Positions 48,929 to 60,900 of a DNA stretch of 64,000 nucleotides are shown here, piece after piece. The notes under the pieces are model-generated. The model worked only from the letters and a program-made list of their open reading frames with translations. It did no database searches and was not told where the DNA came from. A program made the position numbers and the translations under genes. How positions within the stretch are numbered: position 1 is the stretch's first letter; every line of letters begins with the position of its first letter. Where the stretch lies: NCBI GenBank assembly GCA_000708835.1, contig DF237057.1, positions 92,488 through 156,487 of the forward strand. The letters run 5' to 3'. The stretch comes from Klebsormidium nitens. Taxonomy: Eukaryota > Streptophyta > Klebsormidiophyceae > Klebsormidiales > Klebsormidiaceae.

Positions 48929-51900
48929 ATGGGCTTCTTCTGGGGGGCTGCGGTGGCCCCAGAACCTGCCCCTACTGACAACCGTGGGGGCGTAGCCAGC
49001 ACATCCAGCTCAAATGCTCGTCCCACTGCGTTACACGTCGGCCGGCGGGACACGCTCAGTTCCGAGGAGCTCGACGATGAAGACGAGGCAGAGATGAATG
49101 GAGCGGGGGGCGCAGATGGCCTTTCTCATGGCCCGCACTCTCCAGGGGGCGGAGAGGGGGGGGCACGCTCTTCCAGGGGGCCGAAAGACAGCGCCGGAGG
49201 GGGTGGACCGCGCTCTCCGGGGGGGCGGAGGGGGGGGGGGAGCATTCTTCGATCGCCAAGAGGTTCGGAAGGCAGCAGCAAACGGAGTAACGCGCGCCTC
49301 ACCAGAAAGTCCACCGGGTGGAGCGACGTGTTTGGGTCGAAACATGCGGCGCTCGATGCGGAGCTCGATGAGGAGCTCGACCTTGAGTCGACGGCTGACT
49401 TGCCCGGGATGGCGAGTGAAAAGCCAAACTTTCAGAGGTTGAAAAGCAAAATGGTGGTTAGCAACCCGGACGAGGTGACGGGGGTCAAGGTCCGGTCGGT
49501 CAACGCGCGGTTTGAGCCGTTTCTGCACAGAGACAGTGAGGTGAGGCGCTGAGCTCACTTTGCGGTTTGTGCAGGGTGGATTGCTCCTCTCAAAAAATAT
49601 TCGAAGTGGTCTAGCAGCTAGCTTGTCAAGTGCTCGATACAATACGCACACGTACAATCAAGTGCATTGTTGCTGCGGCCTAATTGAGGTCACGGAAAAT
49701 TCTAATGAAAGGCTAGATGAGATCGCACGGCATTTTGTCAACGGAGTGGAGTCTACACCGCCAGAGAGGTTTTTGGTACGGAACAGAACGCGTTATGTGG
49801 CTTTCTCAACATCCCGACCTGGAATGGACATACATCCGGACTGTAGAGTAGGAGCCTCCTGGACTCCTCTTCAGGAAAATCCAGGTGGAAGTTATGCATC
49901 TGCTCATTCTATTCGAGTCTGCTGAACTTTGTTGGAAGCAAAGAGCGTGGTACATGATTTGCATTCTAGAAGATGCTAAGTCTCTTATGGATGGAAGGGC
50001 AAACAAGCAGATGACCTCAACACACCGGCGGACACTCACACGGAGAGGTAGCGGACTCGTAGACTGATCGTTTAGGAGCCAGCATTGAGCCTACTTTGAG
50101 GCCTTTCGAGCAGAGCTATGCACGTCCCTTCAGAATCCGGTTAGCGATCCTGAACGAGGCATTATGAAGATGGTGGTGCAAACTGCTTCTTGATTCTCTG
50201 TTGCGCAAGATGAAAATCGAGCAGCATGATAAGCCGTGTTGGATGGCTTCGCTTCTGTTAACGGCGCCTGTTGGAAAGGGGTCAAAGCTAGGCATTGTGC
50301 CACGCCGCTCATGAGCTCGGACTTCGGCAAGGCTCGGGCCAAAGCTTTGAAACTGCGGGACAGTGCGCCTAGACAGCCTGAACTGGTTGCCGTCTCCTGT
50401 CACTCAGCATTGTGTGGGAAACTCCTCTGTCGCGCTTCGCATCCAGCCTTTGCAAAGCAGAGGAGCGGTGTTTTTGCAGCACGCATTCTAGTTTCTGCCC
50501 CCGTGTTTGGCTTGCAGAAGAGCTGATACCTTTTTGGGAAGGGAACCGCGCGTGACTGTCGCGGCTTTCTAAACACATTCGTTGTGGATTCAACTCAACT
50601 GACTGATTCAATCTGTAGTTCATTCACGCACCCGACTTTTTGGTATTGTCGCGTCCGTCACGGGGGGTAAAGTTACTCCTCGATTTGATGACCTAACCCC
50701 CTCCGCCCAATCTTTCCAGGGCGACCGGCAAGAGAGTCCAACGCTACCGCCGTCGCTCGCTCCAACAGGCCGGTACATGAGCATGGTTCTACCCCGTTCA
50801 TCCGAGTCCCGCCCTTTGGGAAACCCCGGGGGATCATCCAATTTTCGGTCGGGAAAGTCTGTGACTGGACCGGGGGCTTTTGGCGGGCTGGGGGCCCTAA
50901 CCGGAAAGCAGCCCAGTATGGCCGGGCCGGTGAGCAAACTGCACCCTCAAAGTGGAAATGCAGCTGCAGAGTTGCTCTTGGATCAGAACATTTGATTCGC
51001 AACAGCATATGTACCCGTTTCCAGGTCCATGGCTCCCCCGCTGAGGCCCGATTAGGGCGTAATCGTACAATTTTCGTAGTCTGAGTGCTGCACGCACGAT
51101 CGCCTCGGTGATATAGTCGCCGGTCCTCCGCAAACCTGTAGGAACTCGATGAAGCGGGTATGTACACGGGTTCTGGATGCGCACAGACGCTGACGGGCCC
51201 CTCCTTTACCACACGATGAGCTCAGCTTACGGGACGATAAGGGCTTAGAGCGGGCCTGTCTGCACGCGCGCGTTACATGTAGGATGCTACTGGTTCTCTC
51301 GGAACAGACGTACCCAGGTCTTTCGAGATTTACAGAACTCATCCAAACCCCTTTTTAACCCGTTTTCAGGAGGCGTTTGAAAGGGCATGGTGCTGGGCGC
51401 GGGGGCCCACTTAGCGGCGCTGCAGCTCAAGTCACTGATCTGTTTGAAGTCGTAAACCTCACGTTAAAATTCATCTGAACCCCTGCTTAACCCGCTTTTC
51501 AGGAGGCCTTCGTGGAAGTGGCGGTGTTGCCCCGCAGTGACCCAACTGACGGCGCTGCGGCGCACGTCGCTTGCGAGCGTTACAGGCTTTTGATAACCCA
51601 CTAAAAACCTATCTTGACCCCTTCTTTACTCGTTTCTTGAGGCGTTCGAGAAACGCATGGTGCTACACGCGCGGTGGCCCAGTTGGCGGAGCTGCAGCGC
51701 ACGTCAAGCGTAAGCGGCTTGTTGACCCACGCTTTAATCCCCTGCTCCAGCGCTTCTTAAGCGCAGAGGCGTTCCTTAACCCGACAGGACTCTTCACCTT
51801 CGCAGGAAACCCTGCTAAACTTTCTCCGTAACCGTTTTCAGGAGCCGTTCGAGAAGGGCATGGTGTTGCGCGCTGTAGCTCAGTTAGCGGCGCTGCGGCG

Positions 51901-54900
51901 CAAGTCGCTAACGATGGGGCCGCAGCGAATGACTCTTCCGTCCAGCAGAATGCGGCGGAACACGGCGGACAGCGAAGAGGAACCGGGCGAGGACGAGGAG
52001 CTGGGCGCGTTTCACTACTCCAGAACCAGGGTTATTAACCCAAAGTAAGTTAACCCGTACGTTCTTAAGCAAAACTGTTCATTTTCGGTTTTGTTCAGTC
52101 AGGTGGCATTGGCAAGGCCGAAGGAAGGTAACCCTGAAGCTTAACCAATTACATTACTCAGAGCTAGTGAAGGTTCGTGCCCAACTATGAGGGACCACTA
52201 AACGCGGAGCTCCTGAAAAATATGGAATTCGAACCCCGATAACGTACTTGTATTCTCTCCGGGTCCTAGATATTCGACATGATGATATGGACCGAATCCG
52301 GAGCCGACAGCGGGACAGGACAATACGCGATTAATCAACCGAGCGGTTGACGTCCCGGGATGATAATGCAAACATCCGAACCTTTTTCCGGTGGATACAA
52401 CTTTCTGCTGTGACCAACTTAAGCTTTCGTTATTAGTACGAAGTCTCAAAAGAACCACACATCACTTTGAAGTTAATCTCATTTCTTTGACTTTGTTTTT
52501 TTGTAGGTCCGCTTTCATAACTCGATGGGACATCTTCCTTACGATTCTCATCATCATCTGCGCATTTACCATTCCCTTCGAGGTAAGCCACGTGTCAGCA
52601 TCGAAACGGCTTTCTGTAAACAATATAGCAACCGTGCAATGACCGGCCTCTTCAGTCTGAGAAGGCGAAGCGTCCCTGGTGCTTTACAGGGTCAGCATGA
52701 ATTGTCGTTGCTAGAGCAAGGTGTATGCATTAGATGATTGGGGACACTAATTCCATGGGCTTTCGACAGTGCCGAGTCATCCATAAAAAGGTCTTGGTCT
52801 TCCAATTGGGCACGGCAAGCTAGCCTCATAGCATCAAGGAAGTAGCTTTTGATCTCAGCCCTTAGATGTGGCCATCGTTTAGAGTATGGCAGGTCTTAAG
52901 TCTTTGAACAGTACGAAACAAATCGTATGCAGCGGCTTCCAGATTGAATTGAATGCGCAGCTGGCGACAATCGTTTCGGGTTCGTTCGCGAAGCGAAGCT
53001 TGCTCTATGTAAAAGTTATTCGTTTCTGCTGCAGGCCGCTTTTCTGCACTTATCGCTCAACTCAATCTTCTTCGCGAACCGCGTGGTAAGGGTCGCAAGT
53101 CCGTTTGCTTTCCTTGCTTCCATTCCAGGAGTCCTTTTAAGCTTCTCTTACTCGGTGTCAGGGTTCAAGAAGAACCCTTGTCCGCGGCCACAGAAAGGAG
53201 CCTATGTTTCCGAGACCGGAGGTTGGAGAAGTAACCGTTCCAGAACGTGATTGTTGAGCAATCAATGGACTCTCTTCGCTCGAAACATTAGAGCAAACCC
53301 CCGGTTTGCTTTGACACTGCTTAGATTACGTAACCCGCCACGTGGAGCGTCTAGTTTGTCCATCTGAAAGCGAACGGCCTCAATTCATGCAATTTCATAG
53401 ATTACCCTTCCTTCAGCGCTCAAGACTTGGCCTAAGCCTGGATTGATTAGTGACACAAGAAGCGGCCGTTGAGAGAAACTGCTGTGCGCTTGATTTCCTT
53501 GTAATACGGACGGATTTTGTGATTCAGGATCGTAGCACTTACTCCCTCTGGAAAGCGCATTCGCACTGATGCTGTCCTTGCACCAGACAGATGCCGCTAC
53601 ATTCTCAGTGCCAGTCCAGACCCTACTTTGATGCATACGTCAACTTGCCGATAAGTATCGGGTCAAAGTTAGCATCCCATAACATACTAACCGGATGCTA
53701 ACCGGCGCGTTGGCTGACGTCAGGTGGACGCCATCTTCCTGGTGGACATGCTGATCAACTTCAACCTCATGTTCTTCGACAACGAAAAGAGCGTCTGGAT
53801 CTCCAAGCGCAAGACAATTGCCGCGCGGTGAGCGCGCCGACTCGGACTTTTTTCTACAGTATTCTTGCAGGCTTTTTGATCCCATTCGGTGTAGTGAAGT
53901 GTAAGTTAGTGAACAGTGTCGGAGACGGGTGAGGTTAGTTTGGGGGTGAGGATGGGTATGGGCGCGGAGCGCGTGAATTTTTGGTTATGGTTTTGATCGA
54001 ACCAAAAAAGCATGCCGTTCACAGAGGCTCGCTGTTCACTAGATCGAACATTACGGGGTTTTGTCAAACCTGTTCAAACACCAGATTTCGAATGATAGGC
54101 CTAGGACAGAAACCAGAGTGGATTGGGTGCACGTGTCCGGCCAGGGCAGACCACCGGGCATGGCATCCGCTGCAGCTGGAGCAGCTACAGCCCGGTTCGT
54201 ACCGGAAAAGTAAACCCAAAGGTTTTGCGAATGGGCATATATACCGCGCCAAGTTATGGCTTCCAGCTGAGACTAAGGAGTTCGATTGATAGCATATCCA
54301 AAAATGGAGTAGCTGAGGAAAATCGCATGGGTTTTTGATGACAGGGAACTGAGGCCAACTCGAAAGTTTCTTGACGGGGCTTGTCGGTATGAAGCGATTG
54401 GGGCGACAGTGAAGCCCGAGTCCTTGCACTTTCCGTCCCCAATATATGGCCACGTAGTCTTGGGCTGCGTCTAGTACACTAGTTTCGGCGCCCAAAATCC
54501 CCCTGCTCTCAGCCATGTTTCGCCCTAATGTGGCTACTGACGCGATTCGTTCGCCCATTCAAGAGTCATGGAATCTACTATATGTCTTGGTGATACATAA
54601 ACCTTCCGAGATTGGGCTGCGTTGGCTTTGTTGGCACGCCTGGTTAGCGCCTAGGGGCAGATCGCATTTTGAGTCCAAGCTTTAATTATTGTAGTGCGAG
54701 TCTAGTTCGCGATTCTTGAACTTCGAGTTTTTCAGGTTTGAAACTTCTGCTTGAGCTTCTAAGCAACACCCGACATATCGCAAGTGGGTCTAAAAGACTG
54801 ATAGCCATGTGACGCCACGACAGGTACTTGCGGACGTCATTCACGACGGACTTCCTGGCGGTGTTCCCGTTTGACGTCATCTACTACTGCTGGGAGAAGT

Positions 54901-57900
54901 ACTCGATGCACCACTCCAAGCGGAGCGTCATCGGGATCATCCTGCGGCTCGGGAGATTGCTCAAGGTGGGCCTGACGTCAGATGGTGACGTCTAACGCAG
55001 AGAGTGACGTCACTGATGACCGGGGTACTTCACTTTAGGGATAGCGTGGCAATGAACGCGTCCGGAATTGCCCTGTGGCTGACGGCGCTGCGCAAGGTGC
55101 GCGTGACGTCAGAGAATGACGTCAGCTCTGCATTAAGCTGGTATTTCACTGGAGTACATTTGGAATCAGCATCGGAGCTCCTGTAATGGGTGGTGCTTCG
55201 AAGATATCTCGAGGATTAATGCTTAGGACTGATCCGAGGCCCCAAAGCTGAATGCTTTGATAAGAGCAAAGGAATGAACCTCGACTAGTGCAAGCTGCGA
55301 AAGATTGAGAACGGCCGCTGACGGGAGATAGCTGCTCGAACAAGGTGCATGATACGTAGCACACAGACCAACTCGTGCTAACCGCACCTACGGCTTCTCA
55401 CCTTCTTAAACCGGAGCGCTGTCCCTGTTCTAGTTGTACTGGCAACTCCCTTGTCTCCGAAGGGGCTTGTCTCTTAAGATTCACAGCCCCCGGCACCTCA
55501 ACTAAAACCCCTAACCCAAAATCTTACGCGCTCCGCACCCCTACCCACCCTAACCACCAAACCAACCCTACCCGTCCCCCGGTTGTGAACCTTGTGAGAC
55601 AAGCCCGTTAGGAGACAAGGGCGATGCCACACCGTTCTAGTTCCCTTCGTATTGAGGCGAGCATTGATGAGCTTAATAAGCCGCCCTTCCACCTCACGAT
55701 CTGACGCCCTTCTTTGCTGACGTGGCGCAGCTCCTAAGGCTGGCTCGCACGGGCCGCATCATCCAACGGCTACAAACGAACCTGAACGTCGACTTCGGCG
55801 TGATGAAGATGTTCAAGTTTATGGCGTCCAGCGTCTTCATCTCGCACTGGGTAAGGACTGAGCGTTTCCTTGCGTTGAGTCTAAGACGAACTTTTCTACA
55901 ACCTTCCCCCGTTCAAGTAAGCCGTTCTAGGTTGATATGACATGGCATCGGTCGTACGTTCGTCTCCTGACTGCGAGGCGCCTGACGGCGAACGCAGAGG
56001 CAGTCGGAACCCACTGTTTTTCCATGCACATTCTTTTGCTCATGTCCTCCTTATTGCGTGCTGTCGTCGTCCTTTCCTCCCCTCCTCCGGTTGGTGTGCG
56101 TCTGTCGGCTGATCCTGGAGTAGGACACATCTACGTTTCATGATCGGACTGTGATTTTTTTTCTCGCTTCCACTATAAGTTGAACTCCATAACAAATTTC
56201 TTCCGTTCAAGCAAGCCTTCAAGCAGGATCTGACATGGAATCGGTTGTACGTTCGTCTTCTGATATTGCAAGGATTTTGATGGCGGAGGCAGAGGCACTA
56301 GGGACCCACTGATTTTCGTGCACAAATTCTGTGCTCATATCATCCTTGTTGCGTGCTGTCGTCGTCCTTTCCTGCCCTTTTCCAGTTTGTGTGCGTCTGG
56401 CGGCTGATTCTCCCTCGGTAATATCAGCATTTTTACGTGCTGGCATCTATCTCATCCCATTGCTCACGTCATCCTTTCCTCGCCTCTCCTGGTTGGCGTG
56501 CGTGTGGCGGCTGACCGCGGACCTGGAGTCGAACCCAAAACTTCCTCTATTCACCAGGAATCTATGCTGACGTCATCCTTCTTTTCCCCTCCTCTAGTTG
56601 GCGTGCGTGTGGCGGCTGATCGCGGACCTGGAGTCGGACGGCGCCAACTGGCTGGCGCGGTTGGGCATGGAGAATCAGAGCACCATCTCAATCTATTCCA
56701 CCTCACTCTACTTCGCGGTTGTGTCGCTCACCTCGACCGGCTACGGGGTAAGCCTGATTCTTAACCTCCGGTTGTAACTCAGAATAGAGGTCGGAAAGAA
56801 TCGAACGGATTTGGAGGGTCACAAAAAGAGGGAACTTTTAGTACCGTCTCGATCTACTCTAAGTCACTTTACTTCGCGGTCGTTTTGCTTACCTCGACCG
56901 GGTACGGGGTAAGCTGTTTTCAACTTCCATGTCAAGAAAGAGACCGGAAAGAAGATGAATAGAATGAGATTGGAGAGTTGCGAGGAAAGAGAAAGAAAAA
57001 CTTTCGAGCACCCTCTCAATCTACTCCACCTCGCTCTAGTTCGCGGACGTTTCGCTCACCTCGACGGGCTACGGGGTGAGCCTGGATCTTGACTTCCGTG
57101 TTGAAAAAATATAAGGAAGGAGCCGAAGAATTGGATAGGATTGGAAAGTTAAAAAACAAAACAACAAAAAAGAGATTCGAGCACCCTCACAATCACTCCA
57201 CAAATCGGTCTACTTCGCGGTCGTAACGCTCACCTCGACCGGCTACGGGTAAGATAGTTTCCATCTTTCATCTTTCATCTCATCTTGCATCGTTCATCTA
57301 CGATCGTTGATCTGGAATTCTGACGTCTCTTTCTCTTCATGGTTCTCTTTCTCTCCCGCAAACTCGTTCGACCCCTGCCAACCGCAAAACTTCTAAAAAA
57401 CCACTACTGACGCCCCAGGACGTCAGCGGTGACGGCTTGGGAGCAGTGCTACGTCATCTTCGTCCTTTTGCTCTGAAGCTACTCTTCTGGTGAAGATCGT
57501 GGGGCGGATCGAACTACTTCGGGGGTACATCGTGGGAAATACGAACCTAGATTTAAAACCCTCAAAATCTTTGGAATTCAAAACTCCTGAAACCCTTCGC
57601 CTGACGTCACCAGAACGTCACAGCGGTGACGGTGTGGGAGCAGTACTACGTCATCTTCGTGCTGCTGCTGGGGAGCTACTTCGGTTGCTTCTTAAGATAT
57701 ACGAACTCAGATTTCAAACCCACAAGTGTTTCGGAACCATAAGTCCTAATAAACCTCTGCTGTCGTCACCAGGACGTCACAGCGGTGACGGTGTGGGAGC
57801 AGTACTACGTCATCTTCGTGCTGCTGCTGGGGAGCTACTACTTCGGGTACATCGTGGGAGAGATTACGGCGCTCGTGTCGAGCCGCAGCGCGGACGAGAA

Positions 57901-60900
57901 CGAGTTCCACATGCGCATGGACCAGCTCAACAATTTCATGGAGGACCACCACCTCCCGCCCGACCTGCGCACCAAACTCCGGGTGAGTCGATTGTTTGTT
58001 TGTTTTTCCCCCTGTTACCCTTCTGGATTTTGAACATATTTGAGTTTTCCCCTTCTGGATTTTGGACATCTTTGAGTTTTCAAAGCTTGCTTAATCGAAA
58101 CTGCTGCTCAACAACTCCATGGAGGACCACCACCTGCCGCCCGACCTGCGCACCAAGCTGCGGGTGAGTTGCTTGCTTGTTTCTGTCTCTTTTCCCCTCC
58201 TGGATTTTGAATATGTTAGGATTTTAAAGAGTAGTTGGTTTGAAACTGCTGCTCAACAACTTCATGGAGGATCACCACCTCCCGCCCGACCTGCGCACCA
58301 AACTCCGGGTGAATTTGTGTTTCTTTTCTGTCTCTTTTCCTGGCTCTTGAACATGCTAGGGTTTTAAAGAGTTGTTGGTTTGAAACTGCTGCTCAACACT
58401 TTCATGGAGGACCACCACCTCGCGACCGACTTACGCAGCAAGCTGCGGGCGAGGTTTTTAGACTAAAGCTTTAGGGCTTTTAGGTTTTAATGTTCTGCTG
58501 ATCGTATGAGTGTATGATGCTGTAAATTTGCGGATCTACGAAACGCATCGTCGCCTAGCTCAACAGTCCTAACGAAATCCCCACCTCCCGCCCGACCTGC
58601 GCACCAAGCTACGGGTGAGGAATTTGATTGCTTTAGGGTTTTCTACGATTTAGGTATGGGACAGACCCCTTATAGACCGTAAATAAGTTGCGTGATGAAT
58701 CAGATTCACAATCGCCAACTCCCCGTCCTGCGGGTGAGGGGTCCTAGGATAGTCACACTAGGACGCTACGGTTTCTCATTCTGGCCCTTTCAAGACAAGC
58801 AGGGTACTTGAGCTCAACCCACCCATGAAGGACTGCCAATTGACAAGCACCTACACAGAAAGCTACGGGAGAACGCTTGTGAGAACTACATTTTCTTGTG
58901 TACTTTGAGGTATTTGGGTTTTGTGAGCGCAGATTTTCAGGATGGAGCCTCACGTACTAGATTAGCCCCCGCCTTCTACAGAGGACCACCGTCTTCGGGC
59001 CGACCTGCGTAGGAAGCTGCGCAGGGTTCTATGCTCTGGAGTGCCATAACCTTGGGCTTCGAAGTTTCCGGCCTGGTAACCAGTCGTTAACATTCAGTGC
59101 ACCACCGGTTGCAAGGTGCAAACAACTCGGCTTGAGTTGAGCTCAACATACTTTTGAAAAAGGTCCCCTGCGGGAATCGTATCGGGACAGAACGGCGAAG
59201 GATTTCAAAGTGGGCGGACGTGTATTCAACGGTGCCTGCGGCGCTGGGCAGTAGATTTGAACCTGAATCTCTGAATCACCGAAACTTAAACGGTAAAAAA
59301 GAGCCTCAAACCGAAAACCTGATTACCCCCGCAGAAACTAATTCCGGTATCGGCACAAAACTAAGTGCTGAATGCGTAATCCTCGCCCTTGAATTAGCTT
59401 CAATGAGAGGCCAAACCCCTGAGGGTTGAGCGTCCTTGACCCAAGTTTAATCACTGTCCCAGGACTACCTCCGATACCGGCACAACAACAGCAAGCGCCG
59501 AGCCCCGGGTTATTGCCGTTCTTTATTGAAAAGCGAAGAACGCGTTAGCCAAAGACCCTTGAAACTAGGTTAAGGCTGAACCCCAATCTTAACCCTCCCC
59601 CCCAGGACTACTTCCGGTACCGACACAACAACAAGGGCGTGGGAAACTTCCACTCGCTGCTGAGCATGATGAGCAAGAACCTGCGCGCCGAGGTGGCTGG
59701 ACACACCAACGGCGTCTGGATCAACAAGCTGCCCTTCTTCCGGAGCTGCCCCACCGAGTTCGTCATCGAGGTTAGCGCGTAACCTTGACTCTTTTAACCT
59801 CAATTGCGTGGTCAAGTAGACGCTTAAGGCTGGACGAAGCAGTATCGTGAGTGGCCGGACAAATCAGATGCGTCGGGGTTAACAAACTGACCTCTTCCGG
59901 AGCTGCCCCACCGAGTTCGTCATCGAGGTTAGCGCGTAACCCAGGAACTTATCCTTTTGTGCACGTGCTAAGTGTCCAGTTACGTCGGAATTTCGGAGCT
60001 TTTTTGAGTGGCCAAACACACCAACGGCGTCTGAATCAACAAGCTGCCCTTCTTCCGTAGCTGCCCCACCGAGTTCGTCATTGAGGTCAGCGCGTAACCC
60101 TCGAATCTTGCATTTTGATTTGCGTGGTTAGATAGAAGGTCAGGGCCGGTCAGCTGTCAAACATCTCGAGTGGCAGGACACACCAACCCACCGAGTACAT
60201 CCATCGAAATCGGCGCCTAAATCTCGAAGCCTCACTTTAGTTTCCGTGGTTAAGTAGTTGATTAGGGCTGCTCGAAATGTGGAATTGTACTTTAGTGGCC
60301 GGACACACCAACGACGTTGGGGCCCCAAGCTGCCCTTCTTCCGGAGCTACCCCGTTCGTCATCGAGGTTAGCGAATGACCCAGAACTTGCTCTTTCCTTC
60401 TACGCGAATGAAGCAATCTCTGATCGATGTGACGAAAAAACTTCGAGGCATCAACGGCGTCTGGATTGAGCCCTCTCGTTCAAATTCCGAAAGATAACGG
60501 AAGGATTTGGCCCCACTTCACATCGCAGCCAGCCTCATCAGCGAGCTCCTCAGCCTGGAGTTATGACTACGTTCTCTTTCAGAGACTCAATTTCAAAGGG
60601 GTGGGAAACCAGCAGAATTTTCTCCTTACAAGTTGGGGATACCTTATAGATTTGACTAGTCAAAGACCCGACCCCTCAAATCAACAATCAAAGAGCCACC
60701 ACCTTCGACTTGAAAAGCAAGTTTGTTTCTTTCTTCCCACAGTAATTCAGACCAAACGAACCACGTACCTCCTCCCAAATTAATGGACAGGAATCCCAAC
60801 TCCTCCGCAATCCTTGCAGGTGTCCCTGAACATGGAAAGCGAGACGTTCGCCCCCCAGGAAGCAATCATCCGACTGAACGAGCCCCCCGAAAAGATGTTC

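Noticed and set aside
50673-51212. 179-residue minus-strand open frame
   Set aside because: Overlaps channel exon 2 in antisense and continues into intron without any family signature.
51870-51910. tRNA-like word gtagctcagttagcgg
   Set aside because: It lies inside coding exon 3 (RAVAQLAALRRKS) and no cloverleaf forms around it.
55490-55585. CCCTAA-like words suggesting telomeric repeats
   Set aside because: The words are irregular (cccctaaccc, caccctaacc, accaaacc) and lie inside the MITE-like element; no tandem telomere array.
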